From Candidatus Gastranaerophilales bacterium (GTDB lineage: Bacteria > Cyanobacteriota > Vampirovibrionia > Gastranaerophilales > Gastranaerophilaceae), in the NCBI GenBank assembly GCA_947624975.1, contig CANQMP010000010.1:1-61733 (forward strand): 61,733 bases of DNA. Reading direction: 5' to 3'. The position numbers and the translations under genes were made by a program. The notes beneath the pieces are model-generated. The model saw nothing but the letters and a program-made list of their open reading frames with translations, searched no databases and was not told where the DNA came from. How positions within the stretch are numbered: the stretch's first letter is position 1; each line of letters starts with the position of its first letter. Of the stretch, positions 1 through 8,488 are shown piece by piece.

Positions 1-2
1 AG

Positions 3-131
3 TTCCCTCTCCCCCTGCGGGAGAGGGAAGAATTTCTTAGTGAACGCAGTGAACTTAGAAATTCGGGTGAGGGGTCAATTATATAGGCATTTCGTATAAA
101 TAAGCTGAGGCATTCGCTCGCAATTCGCTTT
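3..131. repeat. Composite intergenic repeat: CCTCTCCC palindrome plus GCATTCGCTCGCAAT block
   Basis: A palindrome, CCCTCTCCC at 5-13 and GGGAGAGGG at 19-27, is followed by a block running GGCATTTCG...GCTGAGGCATTCGCTCGCAAT (about 86-124). The same two blocks recur near 1131-1240, 5911-6013, 47222-47322 and 55734-55823, always between genes. No reading frame is evident. This copy lies downstream of the prepilin that ends at 190. Confidence 0.75.
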
Positions 132-151
132 TCACTATATTTTAGATAATT

Positions 152-182
152 GATGGGTAAAATGAAAATTCTTTCACCCATC
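152..182 (-). terminator. Inverted repeat downstream of prepilin, possible terminator
   Basis: GATGGGT at 152-158 pairs with ACCCATC at 176-182, just beyond the prepilin stop. A longer version of the same stem sits at the equivalent place behind the third poly-G prepilin (60933-60963). There is no strong U run, so termination is uncertain. Confidence 0.4.
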
Positions 183-189
183 TACTTTA

Positions 190-991
190 TTATAGCTTAT
201 ATGGATAATCATCCTTAAATTCAAAGCTGTCATACATTAATAATCCGGAACAAAAGACAGCATTATTTTTACATTGTTCTAAAAGTTTTTCTCGTGATAT
301 AGAGCCGTTATTTGTAATTTTACTTCTCTCTACAAAAGGTTTAAATGTTTGGTTGTCACTTAAACCAAAAACACCACTATATTGTGAAGGACAAATAAGA
401 AAAGCAAATATATCCCTGCCGTCAGTATTAGGTGATTTTCTACCGTTTATATCAAACCTAAAATCCGTACAAGTACCATTATACATCATAAAAGTTGAGC
501 CATCTGAAAGATATATTAAAATGAGTCGAGAAGCATTTCCACTATATTCAAAATCTTCATTAACTACACGCAAATACGGTTTAATATATGTTTTATAAAA
601 AATTATAACATGTTCTCTATCTTTTGCGAGTGTTTCAGCTTTTTTATCTTCATCAGCAGAAGAACTACCAACAGCAGCATATTCATTTTTTTCTTTTTTC
701 CAGCTTTCAACAGGACCGTTGTCTATTTCAGATAACTTTATAGCCTGTTCCATGGAGCTATAAAATTTCTTTAATCTTGTGGATGCAACCTGCTTTTTAT
801 AACTTTGAATTAATGTCGGCATAGTTAGAGCTGCGACAACACCGATGACGGCAAGAGTGATGAGAACCTCTGCCAAAGTAAATGCGTAATTTTTGGCTTT
901 TAAGCCTAGAATACCCTTAAAATCCTTACTAGGAGAGAATCCCCCCCCCCCCCCCCGATGTGCCTAATGCGCTAATAATCATCTTTTTCAT
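190..991 (-). CDS. Type IV prepilin-like protein with poly-G leader, out of frame here (phase OFF)
   Basis: This is a prepilin/pseudopilin-like protein, expected to be cleaved by a prepilin peptidase before Phe in A|FTLAEV and assembled into a pilus or type II-like filament. The mature part has the usual N-terminal hydrophobic helix, a polar globular domain and a D-x-N-G...PN..G-R-D-I-F motif shared with sister pilins. The pilin frame is open up to a TAG at 964-966 and has no ATG or GTG there; a TTG at 876 would remove the cleavage site. A well-placed ATG at 991, preceded by AAAGGA, is joined to the pilin by a 16-G tract. With 16 Gs the ATG frame hits TAG at 929-931; with 15 (or 18) it gives a 266-aa preprotein. 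I infer a phase-variable gene caught OFF. Alternatives are a homopolymer miscount or a true pseudogene. Confidence 0.85.
941..956 (-). repeat. 16-nt G homopolymer (coding strand) inside prepilin leader
   Basis: Sixteen C on the + strand read as G on the coding strand, 35 nt after the ATG at 991 and 58 nt before the codon for mature Phe. 35+n+58 is a multiple of three only for n divisible by 3, so 16 is out of frame. It is one of three such tracts in the window, all at the same place in a prepilin leader. Confidence 0.9.
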
Positions 992-1024
992 GTCATTTGT
1001 CCTTTCGTTTTTCTATACATTCTC

Positions 1025-1052
1025 ATTATAAACTATTTTCAAAAAAATGCAA
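1025..1052 (-). promoter_or_regulatory. Sigma-70-type promoter of prepilin
   Basis: On the minus strand TTGCAT (1052-1047) and TATAAT (1030-1025) are separated by 16 nt and lie about 35 nt before the ATG at 991. The same promoter, with the same spacing, precedes the second poly-G prepilin (47114-47141). Confidence 0.75.
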
Positions 1053-1098
1053 GGGGGGAAATGGAAATTTTTTATAAAATTTTAACAAAAATATAAAA

Positions 1099-1285
1099 AA
1101 GTGAGAGGTGAGAGGTGAAAAGTTCATTTAGGCACTGCGTGCAAATAAGCTAGATTGCTTCGCATTCGCTCGCAATGACGGTTTACCCCTCACCCTAGCC
1201 CTCTCCCGCACGAAGGTCAATTCGACAGGGAGAGGGAATTAAAATGTAAGTTGGGGTTTCCACCCCAACAAATTTTTAAAAAGTG
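1099..1285. repeat. Composite intergenic repeat (GTGAGAGGTGAGAGG, GCATTCGCTCGCAATGACG, CCTCTCCC palindrome, GTTGGGG hairpin)
   Basis: Four modules lie in series: a GTGAGAGGTGAGAGGTGAAAAG block (1101-1122), a GGCACTGCGTGC...GCTCGCAATGACG block (about 1131-1180), a CCCTCACCCTAGCCCTCTCCC...GGGAGAGGG block (1186-1236) and the hairpin GTTGGGGTTTCCACCCCAAC (about 1250-1269). Each module recurs elsewhere in the window, singly or in other orders. I see no gene in it. Confidence 0.8.
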
Positions 1286-1298
1286 AACGAAATTAATA

Positions 1299-3869
1299 TT
1301 ATTCCGCAATAACTTTTGACACTACGTAATTGTCATTAAAAAATTTATTTGCAGTTTGGATTATATCGGATTCTGTTACGCTGTTTATGAGTTTTACATA
1401 CTCATCCTCAAACCCGTAACCGCGCCCTGAGGACTCAAACCAACCTATCGTGGAGGCTTTATCCAAATTCGTTTCCTGACCGATTATGTATCGTCCCAAA
1501 AGCTTATCTTTTGCCTCTTGAAGCTCTTTTGAACCGACAAATTCAGTCTTGAAGCGATAAACTTCCTCTTTAAGTCTTTTTTGTGCATAATCCGTATTTT
1601 CGGGATTTGTGCCTATATACACGATAAACGAGCCTTTTAAAACATTAGGTGAAAATTGCGAACCAAGCTGATATGCAAGCCCGTCACGGTCACGCAGATT
1701 TTTAAACAAACGTGAACTCATGCCCGAACCCAGCATGGAATCCATAACCTGCAGTGCCGCATAATCCTTTTTGGAAAGCACGCCTGGGGTCTGCCAGCCT
1801 AAAATTATCCACGATGTTTTTAAATCTTTGACTTTGTTGATTTTTGTTTTTACACCAGAAAGTGCAGGTATGGAATTTTTTGCATAATCAAACGGTTTGC
1901 CTGATTTATCGGAGAATATCTTCGTAAATTCCTCAGCCGAAAACTCATCATCAATATTTCCGTCTATTGATATTACAACATTTTTCGGATAAAAAGCGTT
2001 TTTATAATACTCATCAATATCGGATTTTTTTACCTGAGGTAAAGTTTTTTCCAAAACCGAATTTGAGACCGAATATGGTGAATTTTCAAAAATAAGCGTT
2101 TTGAAATTGTCGGCAGCAACATTCAGCGGAATATCTCTGCTTTTTTTAATATTTTGGAGCTTTTCAAAACGGGATTTTTCTATCTCATAATCGCTCAATA
2201 ATGCGTTATTAACAACTTCATTGATTAATTCAAGTGTCTTTTTGTATTCGTTTTTTGTTGTCAAAACGGTTATAATAAAGCTGTCAGAGGAAACCGACGG
2301 AACAATTTTTATCCCGTAGTCCTCTAATTCTTTTGCAAACTGAGTTGAGGAGTATTTTTTTGTGCCTTTTGTAAGAACCGATGCGGTTAAGTTAGCCGTA
2401 CCGCGGATTTTTTCAGTCAACTGACCGCCTTTTGAATAAATACTTATTGCGATAATGTCGTTTGCCTCATTAGGTGTAACAAGCAAAGTCGCACCGTTTG
2501 AAAGTTCGTATTTTTTCGTTGTTTTATTTTCACTGATAAGTTTTGCAGGTGCGGGTTTTACGGGCGTGGAAACTTTCACTTCACCGCATTTGGGAAGCAC
2601 AACGGATACGGCACTTTTTTCAACCCCTAAATACTTGTTTGCAACCCGTTTAACATCCTCTGCCGTAACTTTTTTTATCTCGTTAAGATAATTTTCATAA
2701 AGCTCCGTATCATCTGTCGTAACGTAAGTATAGCCGATTTCTCCCGCAATATTTGAAATCGATTCACGCTCATAATAAGTGTTTCTTTCAATAATATTTT
2801 GGGCAAGCCTTAATTGTTCCTGCGTTACACCGTTTTTTTGGATATTTGCAATTTCATCAAAAATTGCCTGTTCAAGCGGTTTAAATTTATCGGGCGTGAA
2901 ATTTGCCGAAATATAGAATATACCGTCATCCCTGAACCCCGAATTTGATGCGGAAATTGAGGTTGCAAGCTGTTTATCTTCTTTTATGTTTTTGTAAAAC
3001 ACCGAAGAACGACCGTCCCCGAGAATTGCTGAAAGTACATCCAGTGCAAATGTATCTTTATCGTCAATTTCAACCCCTCTAAAACCTATTAACATATAAC
3101 CTGACTGTGTATCAGAGTATTCAACCGTTCTTTTTTGTGCGGTAAGCGGTTTTTCTTGCGGGAAAGAGTTTTTGACAGGTTTTTTATAAGCATGATTAAA
3201 CTCTTTTTTAACTTTTTCGAGAACGTCTGTTGTGTTAACGTCGCCGACAATTACCGTAACCATGTTTGACGGGTTATAAAATTCGTTGTAATAATCCATA
3301 ATTTCATCACGCTGAATATTGCTGATAATCTCAGCCGTGCCGATAACCTTTCTTTTATAAGGATGAACACTGTAAAGCATTTTTACAAGATTATCGTAAA
3401 CAAGAGTGTTCGGAGAGTTCGCATCTTTCATTATTTCTTCGATAACGACTTTTCTTTCTTTTTCAAGCTCTTTTCTCGGTAAAAGCGGGTTTAAGAGCAT
3501 ATCTGCGTGCATTTCAAGTGCAAGATTAAGGTCTTTGGAGGGAATTGTTATATAATAATGCGTAAAATCCTTGCTCGTTGCAGCGTTTGTAACCGCACCT
3601 TTTGTTTCAAGAATTTTATCAAATTCTCCGGGGGCATGGTTTGTTGAACCCTTGAAAAATAAATGTTCCAAAAAATGCGAAACTCCGTTATTTTCATCCG
3701 TTTCATTTATGGAACCCGTCTTAATCCAGGTGTCAACGGTGACTATAGGATTTGATTTAACCTCCTGAATAATAACCGTCTGACCGTTATCGAGTTTGAA
3801 CACATTAAAATCAGCGCCATAAACAACATTCGCAAAAAATAATACCGCAATAATTAATATTTTTTTCAT
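1299..3869 (-). CDS. Secreted M16 family zinc peptidase, two-domain
   Basis: This is an M16 (pitrilysin/processing-peptidase type) metallopeptidase of 856 aa. It begins with a cleavable-looking signal peptide (MKKILIIAV...VYGA), so it probably acts in the periplasm. The inverted zinc motif HFLEH is at residues 65-69, with the downstream acidic ligand expected in the ERKVVIEEIMKD stretch. A second M16 half starts near residue 430 and lacks HxxEH, as in the non-catalytic halves of fused family members; it holds the conserved SSRLFKNLRDRDGLAY segment. I start at 3869 because GAGAGGG lies 6 nt upstream, whereas an in-frame start 27 nt earlier would spoil the signal peptide. Substrate is unknown. 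It stands alone between the prepilin and an oppositely oriented MGM gene. Confidence 0.92.
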   Translation of the reverse strand: MKKILIIAVLFFANVVYGADFNVFKLDNGQTVIIQEVKSNPIVTVDTWIKTGSINETDENNGVSHFLEHLFFKGSTNHAPGEFDKILETKGAVTNAATSKDFTHYYITIPSKDLNLALEMHADMLLNPLLPRKELEKERKVVIEEIMKDANSPNTLVYDNLVKMLYSVHPYKRKVIGTAEIISNIQRDEIMDYYNEFYNPSNMVTVIVGDVNTTDVLEKVKKEFNHAYKKPVKNSFPQEKPLTAQKRTVEYSDTQSGYMLIGFRGVEIDDKDTFALDVLSAILGDGRSSVFYKNIKEDKQLATSISASNSGFRDDGIFYISANFTPDKFKPLEQAIFDEIANIQKNGVTQEQLRLAQNIIERNTYYERESISNIAGEIGYTYVTTDDTELYENYLNEIKKVTAEDVKRVANKYLGVEKSAVSVVLPKCGEVKVSTPVKPAPAKLISENKTTKKYELSNGATLLVTPNEANDIIAISIYSKGGQLTEKIRGTANLTASVLTKGTKKYSSTQFAKELEDYGIKIVPSVSSDSFIITVLTTKNEYKKTLELINEVVNNALLSDYEIEKSRFEKLQNIKKSRDIPLNVAADNFKTLIFENSPYSVSNSVLEKTLPQVKKSDIDEYYKNAFYPKNVVISIDGNIDDEFSAEEFTKIFSDKSGKPFDYAKNSIPALSGVKTKINKVKDLKTSWIILGWQTPGVLSKKDYAALQVMDSMLGSGMSSRLFKNLRDRDGLAYQLGSQFSPNVLKGSFIVYIGTNPENTDYAQKRLKEEVYRFKTEFVGSKELQEAKDKLLGRYIIGQETNLDKASTIGWFESSGRGYGFEDEYVKLINSVTESDIIQTANKFFNDNYVVSKVIAE

Positions 3870-3966
3870 TATAACCCTCTCATTTACATTAAACATAATA
3901 CTATAAATTTTTTAAATGGGTAAACAGGTTTATTAAAAAAATAATGTTAAAAATTGTAAAAAAAAT

Positions 3967-3994
3967 TAAAGTTTTAGGGAGTTTTAGCCGATAT
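3967..3994 (+). promoter_or_regulatory. Sigma-28/SigD-like promoter (TAAAGTTT-N12-GCCGATAT)
   Basis: TAAAGTTT (3967-3974), 12 nt, then GCCGATAT (3987-3994), 31 nt before the ATG at 4026. This matches the FliA/SigD promoter pattern with one extra spacer base relative to the E. coli form. Four more sites with exactly this spacing precede 14961, 25678, 34997 and 36683 on the minus strand. Confidence 0.7.
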
Positions 3995-4025
3995 AAAATG
4001 TAGCGAAAACTAAAGGAATAACTAT

Positions 4026-5876
4026 ATGGGAATGTCCGCTTCACAGGCACGGCTGTTGAGTATAACGGCTCGATTAACGAACAACGAGTTCCGTGCCCAG
4101 ACAATTACAGACAGAAAATTAAGACTTGCAGATGATTCATCATACGCAAGTCAAGAGTATATGGAAGCACTTAATTCCCAAAAACTCGTATTTGGTGACT
4201 ACTCATCAGGCTCTATTCAGTATAATCCCCTAACCGCAGGGCTTTTGTTTACTTATGCTCCGCTAAAAAACCAATACGGACTTCGTGATGCGGCAGGTAA
4301 AGCGCTTGTTACGGCTCTTGATGCCAGAAACTTTGAAGAAACAAATTCACTATCGGAATTTTTGGGAAAATACGGACTTGTCGATTCGTACGTAGATTAT
4401 ACTGAATACAATCGACAAATGGAAATTTATGAGAAGAATTTAACCGAGTACAATCGTAATAAAACTAACTATGATAAAGATATGCTTGAATATCAAAAGA
4501 AATTAGAGCAATACAATACAGATTCAGCACAATACAATGCCGATAAGGCAAAATATGATGCCGATTATGAAAAATACATGGAAGAATATCTTGAATGGGT
4601 TAAAAATCCTGCCGATAACAGCTTGTATGAATCATTTGTAAATGTTTTAGGTACAAGTGAGAATGCACAGCTTTGTTATCAATGGGGATTTACAAACTCC
4701 GGCTGTTATATTCACGTTCTGGCTCATTTATTGGACTGGGAAGGTGGAGATACTGCTTCTAAAGAAAATTATCAAGCCAGTAATGGGAAAACAGTCACTT
4801 TAAACGATTCTGATGTTACTGGGGCGGGCATGCACAGCACTGCTCAAGAACATAATTTTAAAGAGATATCTGATGAAATGGACAATGAAGAACGTAAATG
4901 CGACGGTGACGATGAATATACTCCGGAATATCAAAATAATGGCATAAAAGATACGGAGCTAAAAAATATTATCCAAGAAGCAATCGATGCCGGCAAAGAA
5001 CCAACTGAAAAAGAAATATTATATAGTGATTATTTATATGATAAAGATACAAAATCTGTAAAAGGCATAAAAACACTCAAACAAAAAGCAATAGATTTAT
5101 TATACTTGCTAAAACATAATATGATATCTGGTGATGAACTGAAACAATCATTAATCGGTTTCACTGACGGCGATATGAGAAAATTATCGGAAAAACCCAA
5201 AGAACCTGAATTCAACGGTGTAATGCCGACACCGCCGACAATGCCCGAAAAACCAAAAGAACCCGATAAACCCCAACCGCCAAAACCTTCTTTTGCCGTT
5301 AAAGACAAAGAAAAATGCCAATGGTACACAAATCTTTGGAACATGATGAACGGCTCGGATTCCGCTAACGTAGTTCAAGATGTCATTGAATTTGAAAATA
5401 ACAACTCAGGAAGTTCATCCCAAAATGAAGATAGCGAAACGCTTTACAGACTTCATGATCTTGTTAAAAATGCGTCAAAAGCAAATTACAAAGTTCTTGA
5501 AGATAATCTTATTTATAACGATGAATGGCTTGAATTCGCACTTGAACACGGAATTGTCACTATGTCGCAAGCGCAATACTACAACCCCGCAGACGACAGC
5601 GAAAAAGCGTTAGAAATTACTGCACAAGGCTTTATATGGAATTCAATAATTTATACAAACGCATCTGATATAGTTTCACAGGATGATGATGTTGCAATCG
5701 CCCGTGCCGAGGCTAAATACAAAAAAACTATGAACGAAATTGAGGCGCAGGACAATAAATACGACAGAGATTTGAAAAAACTCGATACCGAACACAATGC
5801 GTTGCAAACAGAATACGACTCAATTAAAGAAGTAATCAACAAGAACGTCGAACGTTCATTTAAGGCTTTTTCATAA
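4026..5876 (+). CDS. MGM-family protein of unknown function, long variant
   Basis: A 616-aa protein with no signal peptide. It starts MGMSASQARLLSITARLTN and ends in a helical segment closing with RSFKAFS; both ends match the two 340-aa proteins at 24647-25678 and 33972-34997 (MGMAASQARFLGLTARKTN... and ...STFKTFG). The middle is quite different. Residues about 130-190 form a Tyr/Lys/Glu-rich heptad-like region (repeated EYN/KYD units), followed by an acidic domain and a Pro/Lys-rich linker near residues 390-425. The ends look like coiled-coil partners, reminiscent of axial flagellar or secretion-substrate proteins, but I do not recognise a named family. A sigma-28-like promoter 31 nt upstream fits that idea. 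AAAGGA precedes the start. Confidence 0.75.
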   Translation: MGMSASQARLLSITARLTNNEFRAQTITDRKLRLADDSSYASQEYMEALNSQKLVFGDYSSGSIQYNPLTAGLLFTYAPLKNQYGLRDAAGKALVTALDARNFEETNSLSEFLGKYGLVDSYVDYTEYNRQMEIYEKNLTEYNRNKTNYDKDMLEYQKKLEQYNTDSAQYNADKAKYDADYEKYMEEYLEWVKNPADNSLYESFVNVLGTSENAQLCYQWGFTNSGCYIHVLAHLLDWEGGDTASKENYQASNGKTVTLNDSDVTGAGMHSTAQEHNFKEISDEMDNEERKCDGDDEYTPEYQNNGIKDTELKNIIQEAIDAGKEPTEKEILYSDYLYDKDTKSVKGIKTLKQKAIDLLYLLKHNMISGDELKQSLIGFTDGDMRKLSEKPKEPEFNGVMPTPPTMPEKPKEPDKPQPPKPSFAVKDKEKCQWYTNLWNMMNGSDSANVVQDVIEFENNNSGSSSQNEDSETLYRLHDLVKNASKANYKVLEDNLIYNDEWLEFALEHGIVTMSQAQYYNPADDSEKALEITAQGFIWNSIIYTNASDIVSQDDDVAIARAEAKYKKTMNEIEAQDNKYDRDLKKLDTEHNALQTEYDSIKEVINKNVERSFKAFS

Positions 5877-5910
5877 TATAGTTCAAAATTTCCAACTATG
5901 GTGAGTTAGT

Positions 5911-6060
5911 CCCCTCTCCCCCTGCGGGAGAGGGCTAGGGTGAGGGGTCTAATAATTAGGCATTTCGTGCAAATTTATAGGCTGGATTGCTTCGCATTCG
6001 CTCGCAATGACAGTCTTACTCCCTCCCTATCCCAAGGGATGGGATAGGGAGGGGTTTAAT
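5911..6060. repeat. Composite intergenic repeat with two large palindromes
   Basis: CCCCTCTCCCCCTGCGGGAG... (5911-5950) and the GCATTTCGTGC...GCTCGCAATGACAG block (5960-6013) are followed by a 13-bp perfect stem, CCCTCCCTATCCC (6021-6033) with GGGATAGGGAGGG (6041-6053). It fills the gap between two convergent genes. The hairpins could terminate transcription from both sides, but T runs are weak. Confidence 0.75.
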
Positions 6061-6102
6061 TCCCTCACCTAGAATTGAGTGATGCAGACCGCCAAATTTC
6101 AA

Positions 6103-8388
6103 CTAATCCACATCAACGGGTTCACGTAAAATTTTATCAATAGCCTCTCGTGCCGTGAAAGCAAGTGCTTCAGGAACATTCTCAATAGTTGTAAACTGCC
6201 TTAAAACATCCACAACACGCTTGAATGAACGCACAATATCACCTTCACCGATGTCAAATTGTTGTGCAATAGTTTCCCACTCTGCTCCCTCAACCCAAAG
6301 TTCAATTAACGCACTGAAATACGGGTTTATGTACATCGCATCGTCAATATTATAATGACTTTGGACTTTTTCTATCTTGCGTTTTATATTGCGAATAAGG
6401 TTAAGCGTCTTTCTTACTTTTTCCGATAACGGAAGATAAGGAATATCAAGCCTTAAATCCTCGGTCGTAATCGCACAGACAACAGAGGCAAGCTCGGCAG
6501 GCGTAAGGTTTTCCAACACGTTTGAAAAAATTATCTGCGCAATAAAAAGTTCATTCTCGGAACGGATTTGAGAAGTCGTAACGCCGAATTCATTGGGATA
6601 ATCGTCCTTTAAATAACAAAATTCGTTCAATACCGCACGATGAGCGAGAAATTTGTTCCAGAAAATATCACGCTGCCGCTCCATTTCTTTCATAAGTTTC
6701 GCCTGTCTGGTGTTAATTCTTGCTATAATTTCAAGGTTTTTTGCGTGTTTTTTGTATCTGTTGCAGGTGTCGCAAGGATAAGAGTGCAATTTTTCAAGCA
6801 TTGCTTTGTTACTGTCACGGAATGACTGAACTTCAGGCGATAAAGGGCGGTTTTTCTTCTGTTCCTGTTTGCAGATTTTCTTGTAAGTCTGACGATTTTG
6901 AACGTATAAATGCCTTAATTTATCATATTTAAGAAATTCTTCATCGGAAATTTTATGCGAACAGGAAAACAACCTTTCGGATTTTTCATGTTCGTTCATT
7001 TCGTATTGCTTTAAAAGTGGCTGTAGCCTTGCATCCGATGAATAATAACCAAAACTTTTTAATATAAGTTCTTTCGCCTCATCAAGGGAAAATCTTTGTA
7101 ATAAATTTAAAACCATCGAATAAGAAGGTGAAAAGCGGCTTTCTAACGGGTTTGCATCGCTTAAAACAAGTTCTGCGACTTCTTCAGGTGTTTGAAACTG
7201 TGTTCCTATAATTGTCACATAGCCGATTTCATCCATTCCGCGTCGTCCCGCCCTGCCCGACATCTGTAAAAACTCGCTTGCCGTAAGCATTCTGTGACCG
7301 CTGTCAGTGCGTTTACTCGTTGAACTTATAACGGTAGAACGTGCAGGCATATTAATTCCCGCAGCAAGCGTTTCAGTTGCAAATACAACCTTTATCAAAC
7401 CTTTCTGAAAAAGTTTTTCCACTAAGATTTTCCAGGCGGGCAAAAGTCCTGCATGGTGCGAAGCTACACCGCAAAGCAAATATTCAATATGTTTATTGTT
7501 GTAAAGATGCGGGTTTTCAGCAATATATTCATCTATAAACTGTTGAATTTCCGCTCTTTCAGCCTTTGTAATCAAATCCAAAGAGGCACATTTTTCCATT
7601 TGCTCGTCGCATTTTTTACGTGAAAAAGTAAAATAGATCGCAGGAAGCATATCACTTGCCTGTAAATTTCTTATAACATCTTTTACATGAGATTTTTTAT
7701 TCTGAAACTTTCTGCCATACAAGCGTTTTTCGGGTTTAATTTTGTTATTTAGCTGACCGCTCGGAGTTAGCAGAGGTAAAAGTTTTGTCGGTTGAGAGCT
7801 GTCAAAATAATAAAATCTCAAAGGAACTGGGCGAAAATCAGTATCCACAAGCTCTGTTTTTGAATGAACGGTGTTAATCCAGTTTGTTAGTTCATCTGCG
7901 TTTGCAACGGTTGCCGAAAGCGCAATTATTTGTACATTTGTGGGGCAATAGATTATACTTTCTTCCCAAACCGTGCCTCGCTGTTCGTCATTCATGTAAT
8001 GAACTTCATCCAAAACAACGTATTTAACATCTTTTAAGTTATCCGCAACCGCACCAAAATTTGTGCCATAAAGCATGTTCCTGAAAACTTCCGTTGTCAT
8101 TACGACAATTTGTGCGTTTCGGTTAATCGAAGTGTCGCCCGTCAAAAGTCCGACTTTATCATGACCGTATTTTTCACCGAAATCATAGTATTTTTGGTTA
8201 GAAAGCGCTTTTAAAGGAGTTGTGTAGAAAATTCTTTTTCCTTCATCTAATGCGCGGTGGATGGCATGCTGTGCGATAACCGTTTTTCCCGCACCCGTCG
8301 GAGCACATACCACAACGCTTTTGCCCTCGTCTATATAACGACAGGCATCTTTTTGAAATTCATCCAGTTCAAACGGAAATGTATTCAT
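6103..8388 (-). CDS. Ski2-like DEVH-box RNA helicase with DSHCT-type C-terminus
   Basis: A 761-aa superfamily 2 helicase of the Ski2/Mtr4 type, as found in cyanobacteria and relatives; expected to unwind RNA in turnover or rRNA processing. Walker A is APTGAGKT near the N-terminus, motif II VLDEVHY, motif III SATVAN, motif V ATETLAAGINMPAR and motif VI QMSGRAGRRG. The long C-terminal part resembles the DSHCT helical domain and includes a CDTC pair. I take the ATG at 8388; the upstream in-frame 41 residues are hydrophobic and unlike helicase and overlap the neighbouring upstream region. It is divergent from the small gene at 8489. Confidence 0.9.
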   Translation of the reverse strand: MNTFPFELDEFQKDACRYIDEGKSVVVCAPTGAGKTVIAQHAIHRALDEGKRIFYTTPLKALSNQKYYDFGEKYGHDKVGLLTGDTSINRNAQIVVMTTEVFRNMLYGTNFGAVADNLKDVKYVVLDEVHYMNDEQRGTVWEESIIYCPTNVQIIALSATVANADELTNWINTVHSKTELVDTDFRPVPLRFYYFDSSQPTKLLPLLTPSGQLNNKIKPEKRLYGRKFQNKKSHVKDVIRNLQASDMLPAIYFTFSRKKCDEQMEKCASLDLITKAERAEIQQFIDEYIAENPHLYNNKHIEYLLCGVASHHAGLLPAWKILVEKLFQKGLIKVVFATETLAAGINMPARSTVISSTSKRTDSGHRMLTASEFLQMSGRAGRRGMDEIGYVTIIGTQFQTPEEVAELVLSDANPLESRFSPSYSMVLNLLQRFSLDEAKELILKSFGYYSSDARLQPLLKQYEMNEHEKSERLFSCSHKISDEEFLKYDKLRHLYVQNRQTYKKICKQEQKKNRPLSPEVQSFRDSNKAMLEKLHSYPCDTCNRYKKHAKNLEIIARINTRQAKLMKEMERQRDIFWNKFLAHRAVLNEFCYLKDDYPNEFGVTTSQIRSENELFIAQIIFSNVLENLTPAELASVVCAITTEDLRLDIPYLPLSEKVRKTLNLIRNIKRKIEKVQSHYNIDDAMYINPYFSALIELWVEGAEWETIAQQFDIGEGDIVRSFKRVVDVLRQFTTIENVPEALAFTAREAIDKILREPVDVD

Positions 8389-8440
8389 AATTCTATTATG
8401 CCTTAAAAATACAGGCATGTAAAATTTTGTTACACTATGT

Positions 8441-8468
8441 AGCAAAAAAATATTTAAGGTGTTTAATA
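8441..8468 (+). promoter_or_regulatory. FG-family upstream element, copy A
   Basis: AGCAAAAAAATATTTAAGG followed by TGTTTAATAA, starting 48 nt before the ATG at 8489. It resembles elements placed 45-50 nt before four other small genes (9031, 23961, 36823, 40651): a GCAAAA start, an A/T stretch, TTTA, GG and a TTTTA-like tail. Confidence 0.55.
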
Positions 8469-8488
8469 AAAAAGAAAAGGAAAACGAT

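Noticed and set aside
874-876. TTG as start codon of the first poly-G prepilin (and equivalents at 61655 and ATG 46914)
   Set aside because: It would remove the prepilin peptidase site or half of the hydrophobic helix. A conserved ATG with SD and promoter lies upstream of the G tract.
1099-1285. CRISPR array or IS element in the repeat-rich intergenic regions
   Set aside because: Repeats are not evenly spaced, have no unique spacers, and no cas or transposase gene is present.
3901-4104. 67-aa minus-strand frame over the start of the MGM gene
   Set aside because: It overlaps the promoter, SD and first codons of a well-supported gene and has no SD of its own.
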